From Sorghum bicolor (lineage: Eukaryota > Streptophyta > Magnoliopsida > Poales > Poaceae), in NCBI RefSeq assembly GCF_000003195.3, contig NC_012877.2, positions 26,515,125-26,579,124 of the forward strand: a stretch of DNA of 64,000 bases, written 5' to 3'. Under the pieces are notes generated by a model. It made no database searches. It was given only the letters and a program-made list of their open reading frames with translations, and was not told the origin of the DNA. Made by a program: the position numbers and the translations under genes. Of the stretch, positions 35,155 through 46,100 are shown piece by piece; within the stretch, counting starts at the first letter, position 1; the number at the start of each line of letters is the position of its first letter.

Positions 35155-37497
35155 CTACTGCTCAGGCTGATCACCCGCACGGCTCTCTCGTCTCGCCGAA
35201 GGGGTCGGGGCCACCGGCGCCTCGCTGGTCGAGACCACAGGCGTCGACCGCCCATATCCTACAATCGACACCCCCGACAACTCCCTGGCCGACCTATCTG
35301 ATCCCGGCTGATCCGGGGGGGGGGGTTGACGTCCCACAGAGATTTATATCGCCGATCACCGTCGACGATAGGTCGAGCAGGCTGATGCGAAGGTCATCTA
35401 TCTCCTTCGAACCAACCTCCTTGGGATATCCCCACTCCAACCGGGATAGATCGACCAGGGGGTAGTGAGCACGTACCATGCTGAGGACGTGTGCTCCGGC
35501 ACACTCCCCAGCATCCTTGACGAACTGCTGAAGCCAGCCCCACGCTTGCTGCGCCATCTCGACCGGGGTCGGCTTTGGTGCACTGGGCTGGTCCTCGGGG
35601 AGCTCGGGGATGATCAGGTCAAGTACTGGGCAACTCCTTTCCAGAGCTTGATACAGTTCGTCTTCCAAGAGTCCCATTCCTTGACCAGCTCATCTATGTG
35701 CTTCTTAGTGTTGGCTTTAAGCACCATGACAAAGTTTTGAAGAAAAACCAAGCACACGGTCAGCAACATGCTACGGTAATATAAAAAAGAGATAGAACTA
35801 CGTGGTCGAAAAGGACAAAATAGCTCTTACCAGTGAGCTCCCGACTCCTGGTCTTCAGCTCTTCGCCAACCTTGCGCCCGGTTTCTAGCGCACTGGCACG
35901 CTCTTGGTCGAGCAGGTCCCTCTCTTATCGGAGATGCTCGATCTCCTCCTCCAGACCTGAAGTAATAATTGTTGGTCATCAAAACTGATCACACGGTTAA
36001 CCGCAACTGCTCAGATAACTTGACCTACCCCTTTTCTCACGGTCCTTATCGGCTAGTCACCGAGTCAGGTCCAGCAGACGCTCCTCCTGAGCCGCCTTCT
36101 CGGCCGCCTCCCTTTCGGCCTCCAGCTGAAGGCGGTCCTCTTTTGGCCTCCAGCCGAAGGTGGTCCACCTCTGCAGTCAAGGCCTTGTTCTCGGCGACCA
36201 CACCCTCGATTTGGTCGAAGCACCTTTTTCAGTACTTCGCCGTTTTCATTGCACCCTGCGAGAAATATACATATCGCACAGTGAACAAGCAACAGTATAT
36301 ACATACTCCAGCAGAATACAAGACCACTCACCTTAACTTCATCAATGAGCCGCTTAGTAGCACGCTCTACCCTCGCCGCCTCCTCGGTCTCGGTGATCTC
36401 CTCGTGGCCGGCCCAGTGGTCCCCATGGTGGTGCCACACGTAAATGTGTTGGCGACCATCATGGGGACGCCCATAGATCTCCTCCACTTCGTCATCAGAG
36501 GCCGTGCGGGCCTCCTTGCCCTCCGTGCTACCTTCAGCCACGGCAACGGGTATCATAGGACCCTTACCCCGGCTAGGGGAGCCCTCCGGCGTGGATGCCT
36601 GTGCTAGGGCTGGAGTTGGACCCCTCTCTTCTTCAGCTGGAGGGGGGGTCGGGATCCTATCTCCCTCCTCTGCAACGCTGCTCGGGAGAGGCATCCCTGC
36701 GGTCTCATTGCCCCTTGCCAGGGTGCTCGCCCTGGCCTCGTCTTGGGCCGGTTCCTCCTCGGCAACCTCTGCCGTGGCCGCAACTGCGGTCTGCTCTGCC
36801 GACTGCTCGCGGACGGTCTGCTCGGCGGCATTGTCATCAGCAACTGCCGACTCGGTTGTCCTCAAGCCGGCAGTGTTACCCGGATCAACATCCGAGGCCG
36901 CACTAACAAAGAAGAGTTAATGCAGATTACCATACTAACATCAAACCTCGTAAAAAACAAAGAGAGCGCAGAGAGCCTTTTTCAAACTTATAGGTCAGAG
37001 CTCCGGTGCGCCGCCGTGAAGAACCTTCTCCTGGTCCGCCCAGCCGTCGCGGCCGCTTCTGTTCCTCCAGGACGTATCGGCTCGAAGTGCGCGGCAGGAG
37101 GGTCCCTGATTACCCGATCAGCATCGATCGGCGCGACGTCAGGGCGACTGCGTGGTCTCCGGACCAAGGACGGGGCCGTCTCGTCCTCTTCGTTGTCGTC
37201 GTCGACAATCCTCATAAGCCGACGATGCTTGGGGGCATGGCTGGTCGAGCCTTGGCCCATCAAAGGGTCCGCAGCCATTCCCGCTGGAATTGCTTCCGTG
37301 GAGGATGGCTCCACAGCCATCGGCCTTTTCCCAGCTACTCTATCATCTGTGGTCGACGCTGGACGGTTTTGGTCCTCGTCACTACTGGTGTATTCGAGAC
37401 ACTGAGCAGCATTGTCTACTGGTGGGTCTACCCCAGCAGGATGGTCCATACCTGGTGCCAGCGACACATACACCGTGCACCGGTCAATATCTCCTAT
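35155..37497 (-). pseudogene. Antisense ORF of the Tat element, low-complexity C-terminal part
   Basis: After the predicted acceptor at 37498, the frame reads DIDRCTVYVSLAPGMDHPAG and continues to 36988 with acidic, Asp/Glu and Arg patches. Further minus-strand pieces at 36865-36065 (Ala/Glu-rich, EQTVREQSAEQTAVAATAEV) and 35677-35294 (LYQALERSCPVLDLIIPELP) look like later exons. Their frames are not continuous, and introns or lesions must separate them. Plus-strand ORFs over the same region are shadows. The protein would be a long, disordered and partly coiled-coil tail. I cannot assign a function. Confidence 0.6.
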
Positions 37498-38464
37498 CTG
37501 CGATATAAAGGCGACAAGTCATCAATCAAAAGGCTATAGCATTCAAATAGCATTACAAATAAACCAGGGTATCCATTTACCTTAGGAGCTGGTCGGCCTA
37601 GCATGAAGGCATGCATCCAGTAATCACTACAAATGAAGTTATTGTCAGCTAGGTTGAATAACTCATTCATCCTCTGCTGGATATCTGATTTCTCCAAGCT
37701 GTCCCGGTGCATCCTGGTCGGGTCTTGGCTTCCCGCGTACTCGTACACCTAGTGCACCCTCCTCTGGCAAGGCATCACTCGTCGGGCGAGGAAATTCCCG
37801 ACCACTCCTGGTCTGTCCAAGCGGGACCAGTCGATCAGGCTGATCAGCTCTGACACTTGACCAGTATACTCTGGACGATCAGTCCAGCTAACCCTCTTCT
37901 CGGGAATATAGCTGACGTCGTAGAACATGGCGCTGCCCGCCTCCTCCCTGATGTAGAACCACCTCTTGTACCACTCGGTGAGGGAGGTGTTCCATGCGCA
38001 GCTGAGGTAACGGTTCTTCATCCTGTCGTGAAGATTGAGGTATACTCCACCTGCAATCTTGGAGCCCCCAACTGCTCCCTTCTTCCTCAAACAGAATAGA
38101 TAGCAGAAGAGATCGAAATGTGGTTCTATCCCAACATAGGCTTCACACAATTGGATGAAGGTAGAGATAAGGAGAATAGAGTTTGGATGCAGATTGCAAA
38201 TCCCAATCTCGTAGTAAAGGAGAAGACCTTGAAGAAAAGGATGAACGGGAACCCCAAATCCCCTTTTGAAGTAATCTTCAAAAACTACGATCTCACCGGC
38301 ATAGGGGTCGGGGTAACTCTCTTTGGTGCCCTCTAGCCGCCGAGCTCCTAGTTGTGCAGAAGTCCCATTCCGACGAGGTCGTTGAGGGACCTCGTGGTGC
38401 TCCGAGATTTCTTCCACTCTTTGGCCATCATCTCGGCCCTTTTCTTCGAATCACTCTTCGCCAT
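37494..38464 (-). pseudogene. Antisense ORF of the Tat element, N-terminal transposon-type domain
   Basis: The likely start is ATG at 38464 (MAKSDSKKRAEMMAKEWKKS). After LLHN there is a stop and a frame change. The main domain is in 38417-37749: YPDPYAGEIVVFEDYFKRGF, GVPVHPFLQGLLLYYEIGIC, NLHPNSILLISTFIQLCEAY and later SCAWNTSLTEWYKRWFYIRE. This fits the family annotated in plants as 'putative gypsy type transposon' (Transposase_28-like), found antisense between integrase and the 3' LTR in Tat elements. A single in-frame TAG at 37749-37751 separates it from VYEYAGSQDPTRMHRDSLEK. A plausible intron (GT at 37580-37579, AG at 37499-37498, 83 bp) follows APK. Function is unknown. Confidence 0.78.
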
Positions 38465-38860
38465 TGTCGCAGTAGGAAAAGCTTTGAGCTGGGAGTTGAG
38501 GATGCTGGGGATGGCGAAGGCAGGAGGCAGTAATGGCAAAGGAAGGAGGCTGCTACATAACTGCTGGGTAAAAATATGAACACAACATCGAGCCCTTTAT
38601 AACAGCAAACCCACCTTTTCCACTTCCCGCATTTTGGGGAAATGGGCGGATCTTGCGGCAGTTGTGGCGTTTTGGTTTTCAAGAATTATCGCAGTTAATT
38701 CGGCGGCTTTTCTGAATGATTGTTGGTTTCCTTTTCTTGGCCCACGCAAAGAGCGGCTATACAGTTAGCGGGCGCTCCTTTTTATGCAACAGACTAACAA
38801 TATGGTAGGATGCTCCGTCACATCGCACATTAATACGGTGATACGATTTTTTCAAAAGAT
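38465..38860. other. Region upstream of the antisense ORF
   Basis: About 400 bp between the antisense start codon and the minisatellite. On the minus strand it should be the promoter and 5' leader of the antisense transcript. GTTATAAAGGGC (minus strand, near 38590-38605) is a plausible TATA box about 130 bp upstream of the ATG at 38464. Confidence 0.45.
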
Positions 38861-39135
38861 ATGCTCAGGGACTGGCCAACCAGTTCGTCCAATTGACAAT
38901 CCGGGGACTGTACCGGCCACCGAGCATGATATGCTCGGGAACTGGCCGACCAGTTCGCCCAATCGACAATCTGAGGACCGACCACCGAGCATGATATGCT
39001 CGGGGACTGGCCGACCAGTTCACCCAATCGACAATTTGGGGACTATACCGACCATCGAGCATGATATGCTTGGGGACTGGTCGACCAGTTCGCCCATTTT
39101 GACTAGTCTGACCTTTAGAAAATCCGGGGGCCATA
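38861..39135. repeat. 65-70-bp minisatellite in the 3' region of the Tat element
   Basis: Four tandem copies start with ATGCTCGGGGACTGG or a close variant at 38861, 38931, 38996 and 39066. Periods are 70, 65 and 70 bp; the last copy is partial. Each contains GACCAGTTCGCCCAATCGAC and ends CCGAGCATGAT. Related CTCGGGGACT pieces recur singly at about 39300, 39415 and 39710, the last forming the PPT-like sequence. Confidence 0.88.
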
Positions 39136-39723
39136 CCAATCGTCGAGCAAGACGTGCTCGGGGACCGGTTGGCTGTTTCCATTCAGTCGCAAGCAAGTAT
39201 GACGCGCCCTTGGCTTGGAAAATGCAATTGCATAATGTTTAATTGGATAGTTTTAACTATTTAGACCTTGCTACAAGGTTGATGCTTCGCCTTCCAGTAA
39301 GCTCGGGGACTACATCGATACGATGCATCTGGCGATGCATCACAATATCAGATTTTCTATGTGGTTTTTCTCTTTAGACCCTGGCACCATGTGCCTACAT
39401 CACATACTACTAGGCTCGGGGACTAAGTGGGCACACTTCACCTTACGATGAATATGCTTGCTTTTTTTAGGTCTATACTTTTCAGAAAAGTAAAGTGGGC
39501 ACACTTCACCAGGAAAGAAATCTTTTTTGATTAAGAGCACCATGCATTCTTCAAACAACCTATTTGTTCGATGTCGATGTTGATCAACTAACTTTTGAGT
39601 TGGTTAAAATACCGTTGCAACTGTTTGGGCGACTTTCCTGCTTATTGAAGACGTCAAGCCTCACTGGTCGAAGAAGTTCAAGACGGCGTGTTACATCACA
39701 ATACATGGTGCTCGGGGACTAGC
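39136..39723 (+). other. 3' untranslated region of the Tat element with PPT-like end
   Basis: No ORF of note. The motif GCTCGGGGACT occurs several times, including directly before the 3' LTR at 39710-39720, where it probably serves as polypurine tract. A short direct repeat (AAGTGGGCACACTTCACC) occurs near 39427 and 39492. Confidence 0.6.
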
Positions 39724-40187
39724 TGTGGGGGTATAAACCCCTATACCCTTACGGCTAGACTTGGACCAAGTGACTTGGTCCATCACGAGGAAGACGCAGG
39801 GCTTGATCCAACTACCCGGAGTCTCGCGCAAGGAAACAAGACGTGGAGACCAAGCAGGATTCTAGTCGGTTAGAATAGAAATTGATATCATGCTATCTAT
39901 GGCAATTGTAATCGACGAGGATTAGTTTCCAGATCTATAACCCTGCCCTCTGGACTATATAAAGAGAGGCAAGGGACCCCCCATAGACATCTCATCTCAA
40001 CTCAACTCAATCCAATACAATCAGACGCAGGACGTAGGTATTACGCCCACACGGTGGCCGAACTTGGATTAAAAACCTTGTCCGTGTCTTGCGTGACCAT
40101 CAAGTTCGTAGCTTGCGCACCTGTCTGCCGATAAACTACTACTGTGGGTATACCCCAAGGTAGACAGCCGACTAGCTTTCGTCGACA
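39724..40187 (+). repeat. 3' LTR of the Tat-lineage element
   Basis: This 464-bp copy pairs with 16175-16637, with canonical TG...CA ends. It is preceded by CTCGGGGACTAGC, a PPT-like stretch, and followed by the TSD CGATG. It differs from the 5' LTR at about 28 positions and one single-base indel. Confidence 0.92.
39955..39963 (+). promoter_or_regulatory. TATA box in the 3' LTR of the Tat-lineage element
   Basis: CTATATAAAG lies at the same LTR offset as in the 5' copy. If active it would fire rightward into the satellite at 40193, a possible source of satellite transcripts (inference). Confidence 0.68.
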
Positions 40188-40192
40188 CGATG

Positions 40193-43100
40193 GAACTACT
40201 AGATGAAGTGTGTCATATGCAATCTCGCTTCGGTCCAGTTGGAGATAGTATTAGTTTCGGTGCAAGATAGGTGCATAGTTTGTGCCTAGTGCACCATAGG
40301 CTCAGAAACCGTTGTGGAAGTTCTCCATGGTACTCCTAGGTGAAAAGGCTCAAGTGAAAGCTTAGTTTGGTCTATTTGGACTTTGGAGAGAGTGCTAATC
40401 TTGATGCAAGATAGGTGTACAGTTTGCATGGAACGTACCATATTCTCATAAATCAATTTGGACGTACCTGATAGAACTCCAAGATGATGTGTGTCATATG
40501 GAATCTCGCTTCGGTCTGTTTGGAGTCAGTGTTAGTTTAGGTGCAATATTGATGCATGGTTTGCGCATAATGCACCATAAGCTCAGAAACCATTATGGAA
40601 GCACCCGATAATACTCCTAGGTGAAGAGGCTCAAGTTGAAGCTCGGTTCGATCTGTTTGGAGATAGTGCTAATCTTGATGCAAGATAGGTGCATGGTTTG
40701 CATGGAACATACCATATGCTTAGAAATCCATTTGGACGCACCCAATAGAACTCCTAGATAACATGTGTCATATAGAATCTCGCTTCGGTCTCTTTGGAGA
40801 TAGTGTTAGTTTTGGTGCAACATAGCTGCACGGTTTGTGCCTAATGCACCATAGGCTAAGGAACCATTTTGGACGCACGCGATGGTACTCCTCAGTAAAG
40901 GGCTCAAGTGGAAGCTTTGTTTGGAGATAGTGCTAATCTTGATGCAAGATAGGTGCACGGTTTGCATGGAACATACTATATGCCCGAAAATCAATTTGGA
41001 TGCACCCGATAGAACTCATAGATAATTTGTGTCATATAGAAGCTCGATTTGGTTTGTTCGGGGACAATGTTAGTTTCGGTGCAAGATAGGTGCAGGATTT
41101 GCGCCTAATGCACCATAGGCTCAGAAACCATTGTGGAAGCACCCGATGATACTCCTAGGTGAAGAGGCCAAAGTGGAAGCTTGGTTCGGTCTACTTGGAG
41201 ATAGTGCTAATCTTAATGTAAGATTGGTGCATGGTTTGCGTGGAACATACCATATGCTCAAAAATCAGATTGGACACACCCAATGGAACTCTTAGATGAT
41301 GTGTCTCATATGGAGTCTCGCCTTGATCTGTTTAGAGACAAAGTTAGTTTCAGTGCAAGATAGGTGCACGGTTTGCACCTAATGCACCATAAGGTCAGAA
41401 ATCATTGTGGAAGCACCTGATAGTACTCCTAGGTGAAGAGGCTCAAGTGAAAGCTTGGTTTGGTCTGTTTTGAGATAGTGCTCATCTTAAGGCAAGATAG
41501 GTTCATGGTTTGCGTGGAACATACCATATCCTCATAAATCAATTTGGACACACCTGATAGAACTCCTAGATGATGTGTGTCATATGGAATCTTGCTTCGG
41601 TCCATTTGGTTATAGTGTTAGTTTTGATGTAAGATAGGTGCATGGTTTGCACCTAATGCACCATAATCTAAGAAACCATTTTGGACGCACCCGATGGTAC
41701 TCCTTGGTGAAGAGGCTCAAGTGGAAGCTTGGTTCGGTCTATTTGGAGATAGTTCTAATCTTGATGCAAGATAGGCGCATGGTTTGCATGGAACATACCA
41801 TATGCTTAGAAATCAATTTCGACACACCCGATGGAACTGCTAGAAGCACCCGATGGAACTACTAGATGAAGTGTGTCATATGGAATCCCGCTTCGGTCCA
41901 GTTGGAGATAGTATTAGTTTCGGTGCAAGATAGGTGCATGATTTGCACCCAGTGCACCATAGGCTTAGAAACCATTGTAGAAGTTCCCGATGGTACGCCT
42001 AGGTGAAGAGGCTCAAGTGAAAGCTCGATTCTGTCTGTTGGGAGATAGTGCTAATCTTGATGCAAGATAGGTGTACGGTTTGCATAGAACGTAACATATT
42101 CTCAGAAAACAATTTCAACGCACCTGATAGAACTCCTAGATGATGTGTCATATGGAATCTCGCTTCGGTCCGTTTGGAGTTAGTGTTAGTCTAAGTGCAA
42201 GATTGATGCACGGTTTGCGCATAATGCACCATAAGCTCAGGAACCATTGTGGAAGCACCCGATAATACTCCTAGGTGAAGAGGCTCAAGTGGAAGTTCGG
42301 TTCGATCTGTTTGGAGATAGTGCTAATCTTGATGCAAGATAGGTGCATGGTTTGCATGGAACGTACCATATGCTCAGAAATCCAATTAGACGCACCCAAT
42401 AGAACTCCCAGATGACAAGTATCATATGGAATCTTGCTTCGGTCTATTTGGAGACAGTTTGTTTTGGTGCAAGATAGGTACACAGTTTGTGCCTAATGCA
42501 CCATAGACTAAGAAACCATTTTGGACGCACGCGATGGTACTCCTAGGTAAAGGCGCTCAAGTGGAAGCTTGGTTAGGAGATAGTGCTAATCTTGATGCAT
42601 GATAGGTGCACGAATTGCATGGAATGTAGCATATGCTTAGAAATTTATTTGGAGGCACCCGATGGAACTCCTAGATGACATGTATCATATAGAATCTCAC
42701 TTCGATCTCTTTGGAGATAGTGTTAGTTTTGGTGCAAGATAGGTAGATTTTGGACGCACATGATGGTACTCTTAGGTAAAGGGGCTCAAGTGGACGCTCG
42801 GTTTGGAGATAGTGCTAATTTGATGCAAGGTAGGTGCATGGTTTGCATGAAATGTACCATATGCTTGGAAATCAATTTCGACGCACCCGATATAACTCCT
42901 AGATAATGTGTGTCATATAGAATCTCGCTTCGGTCCGTTTGGAGACAATGTTAGTTTCGGTGCAAGATAGGTGCACGGTTTGTGGCTAATGCACCATAGG
43001 CTCAGAAACCATTGTGGAAGCACCCGATGTGGAAGCTCGGTTCGGTCTGTTTGGAGATAGTGCTAATCTTGATGTAAGATAGGTGCACAGTTTGCATGGA

Positions 43101-46100
43101 ACGTACCATATGCTTAGAAAACAATTTGTACGCACCCAATAGAACTCTTAGATGATGTGTGTCACATGGAGTCTCGCTTTGGTCTATTTAGAGAAAATGT
43201 TAGTTTTAGTGCAAGATAGGTGCACGTTTTGCGCCTCATGCACCATAGGGTCAGAAACCATTGTGGAAGCACCCAATGGTACTCCTAGGTGAAGAGACTC
43301 AAGTGAAAGCTCGGTTTGGTCTATTTCGATATAGTGCTAAACTTGATGCAAGATAGGTGCACGGTTTGCATGGAACATACCATAAGTTCAGAAATCAATT
43401 TGGACACACCCGATAGAACTCCTAGATGATGTGTGTCATATGGAATCTTGCTTCAGTGTATTTGGAGATAGTGTTAGTTTCGATGCAAGATAGGTGCACG
43501 GTTTGCACCTAATGCACCATAGTCTAAGAAACCATTTTGGACGCACCCAGTGGTACACCTTGGTGAACAGGCTCAAGTGTAAGCTTGGTTTGGTCTTTTT
43601 GGAGATAGTTCTAATCTTGATGCAAGATAGGCTCACGGTTTGCATGGAACGTACCATATGCTTAGAAATCGATTTGGACACACCCGATAGAACTACTAGA
43701 CGCACCCAATGGAACTACTAGCTGAAGTGTGTCATGCGGAATCTCGCTTTGGTCCAGTTGAAGATAGTGTATTGTCGGAAATCAATTTGGACACACCCGA
43801 TAGAACTCCTAGATGATGTGTGTCATATTGAATCTCACTTCGGTCTGTTTGGAGACTGTTAGTTTTGGTGCAAGATTGGTGCACAATTTGCGCATAGTGG
43901 ACCGTAGGCTCAGCAACTATTGTGGAAGCACTCGATGTAACTCCTAGGTGAAGGCTCAAGTGGAAGCTTGGTTCGATCTGTTTGGATATAGTGCTAATCT
44001 TGATGCAAGATAGGTGCACGATTTGCAAGGAACGTACCATATGCTGAGAAATCCATTTGGACGCGCCCAATAGAACTCCTAGATGACTGCCATATAGAAT
44101 CTCGCTTCAATCTGTTCGGAGACATAGTTAGTTTTGGTGCAAGATAGGTACAAGATTTGCGCCTAATGCATCTTAGGCTAAGAAACCATTTTGGATGCAC
44201 CCGATAATACTCCTAGGTAAAGGTGCTCAAGTGGAAGCTAAGTTTGGTTTGTTTGGATATAGTGCTAATCTTGATGCAAGATAAGTGCACGAATTGCATG
44301 GAACATACCATATGCTTGGAAATCTATTTGAAAGCACCTAGTGGAATACCTAGATGATGTGTGTCATATAGAATCTCACTTCGTTCCCTTTGGAGATAGA
44401 GCTAGTTTTGGTGCAAGATAGGTACATAGTTTGTGCCTATCGCACCATAGGCTAAGAAACATTTTGGACACACATGATGGTACTCCTAGGTAAAGGGGCT
44501 CAACTGGAAGCTCGGTTTGGAGATAGTGCTAATCTTGATGCAAGATTGGTGCACGGTTTGCAGGGAACATACTATATGCTTGGAAATCAATTTCGATGCA
44601 CCCGATATTACTCCTAGATAATGTGTGTTATATAGAATCTCGCATTGGTCTGTTTGGAGACAGTATTAATTTTGGTGCAAGATAGGTGCATTGTTCACGC
44701 CTAATGCACCATAGGCTGAGAAACCATTGTGGAAGCACCCGATGATACTCCTAGGTGAAGAGGCTGAAGTGGAAGCTTGGTTCGGTCTCTTTTGAGATAG
44801 TGCTAATCTTGATGTAAGATAGGTGCGCAGTTTGTATGGAACATACCACATGCTTAGAAATCAATTTGGATGCACTCAACAGAACTCTTAGATGATGTGT
44901 GTCTTATTGAGTTTCGCTTTGGTCTCTTTAGAGACAATGTTAGTTTTAGTGCAAGATAGGTGCACGGTTTGCACCTAATGCACCATAGGGTCAGAAACCG
45001 TTGTGGAAGCACTCGATGGTAGTCCTAGGTGAAGAGGCTCAAGTGAAAGCTTGGTTTGGTCTATTTTGATATAGTGCTAATATTGATGCAAGATAGGTGC
45101 ATGGTTTGCGTGGAACGTACCATATGCTCAAAAATTAGATTGGACACACCCAATGGAACTCTTAGATGATGTGTCTCATATGGAATCTCGCTTTGGTCCA
45201 TTTGGAGATAGTGTTAGTTTCGATGCAAGATAGGTGCACGGTTTGCGCCTAATGCACCATAATCTAAGAAACCATTTTGGACGCACTCGGTGGTACTCCT
45301 AGGTGAAGAGTCTCAAGTGGAAGTTTAGTTCAGCCTGTTTGGATATAGTTCTAATCTTGATGCAAAATAGGCACATGGTTTGCATGGAACGTACCATATG
45401 CTTAGAAATCAATTTGGACACACCCAATGGAACTGCTAGAAGCACCTAATAGAACAACTAGATGAAGTGTGTCATATGGAATCTTGCTTCGGTCCAGTTG
45501 GAGATAGTATTAGTTTCGGTGCAAGATAGTTGCATGATTTGCGCCTAGTGCACCATAGGCTTAGAAACAATTGTGGTAGTTCCCGATGGTACTCCTAGGT
45601 GAAGAGGCTCAAGTGAAAGCTCTGTTTGGTCTGTTGGAGATAGCGCTAATCTTGATGCAATATAGGTGTACGGTTTGCATGGAATGTACCATATTCTCAG
45701 AAATTAACTTGGATGCACCCAATAGAACTCCTAGATGATGTGTGTCATATGGAATCTCGCTTCGGTCTATTTGGAGACAGTGTTAGTTTAGGTGCAAGAT
45801 TGTTGCACAGTTTGCACATAATGCACCATAGGCTTAGAACCATTGTGGAAGTACCCGATGATACTCCTAGGTGAGGAGGCTCAAATGGAAGCTTGGTTCG
45901 ATCTATTTGGAGATAGTGCTAATATTGATGCAAGATAGGTGCACGGTTTTCATGGAACGTACCATATGCTTAGAAATCCATTTGGACACACCAAATAGAA
46001 CTATTAGATGACATGTGTCATACGGAATCTTGCTTCAGTCTATTTGGAGACAGAGTTAGTTTTGGTCTAAGATAAGTACATGGTTTGAGCCTAATGCATC

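Larger units (their letters stand above)
16175..40187 (+). mobile_element. Tat-lineage Ty3/gypsy LTR retrotransposon, decayed, with a nested insertion
   Basis: The element spans 24,013 bp including an 11.9-kb nested element, so it is about 12.1 kb itself. The TSD CGATG is perfect (16170-16174 and 40188-40192). LTRs are 16175-16637 and 39724-40187. Order on the plus strand: 5' LTR, gag (split by the nested element), protease, RT, RNase H, a second RNase H, integrase, spacer, antisense ORF, minisatellite, PPT-like sequence, 3' LTR. The doubled RNase H, the DGGSS protease, the antisense ORF after integrase and the tandem repeats in the 3' region are hallmarks of the Tat lineage. All coding parts have stops or frameshifts. 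LTRs differ at about 28 positions (about 6%), so this is the oldest of the four insertions. Confidence 0.92.
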
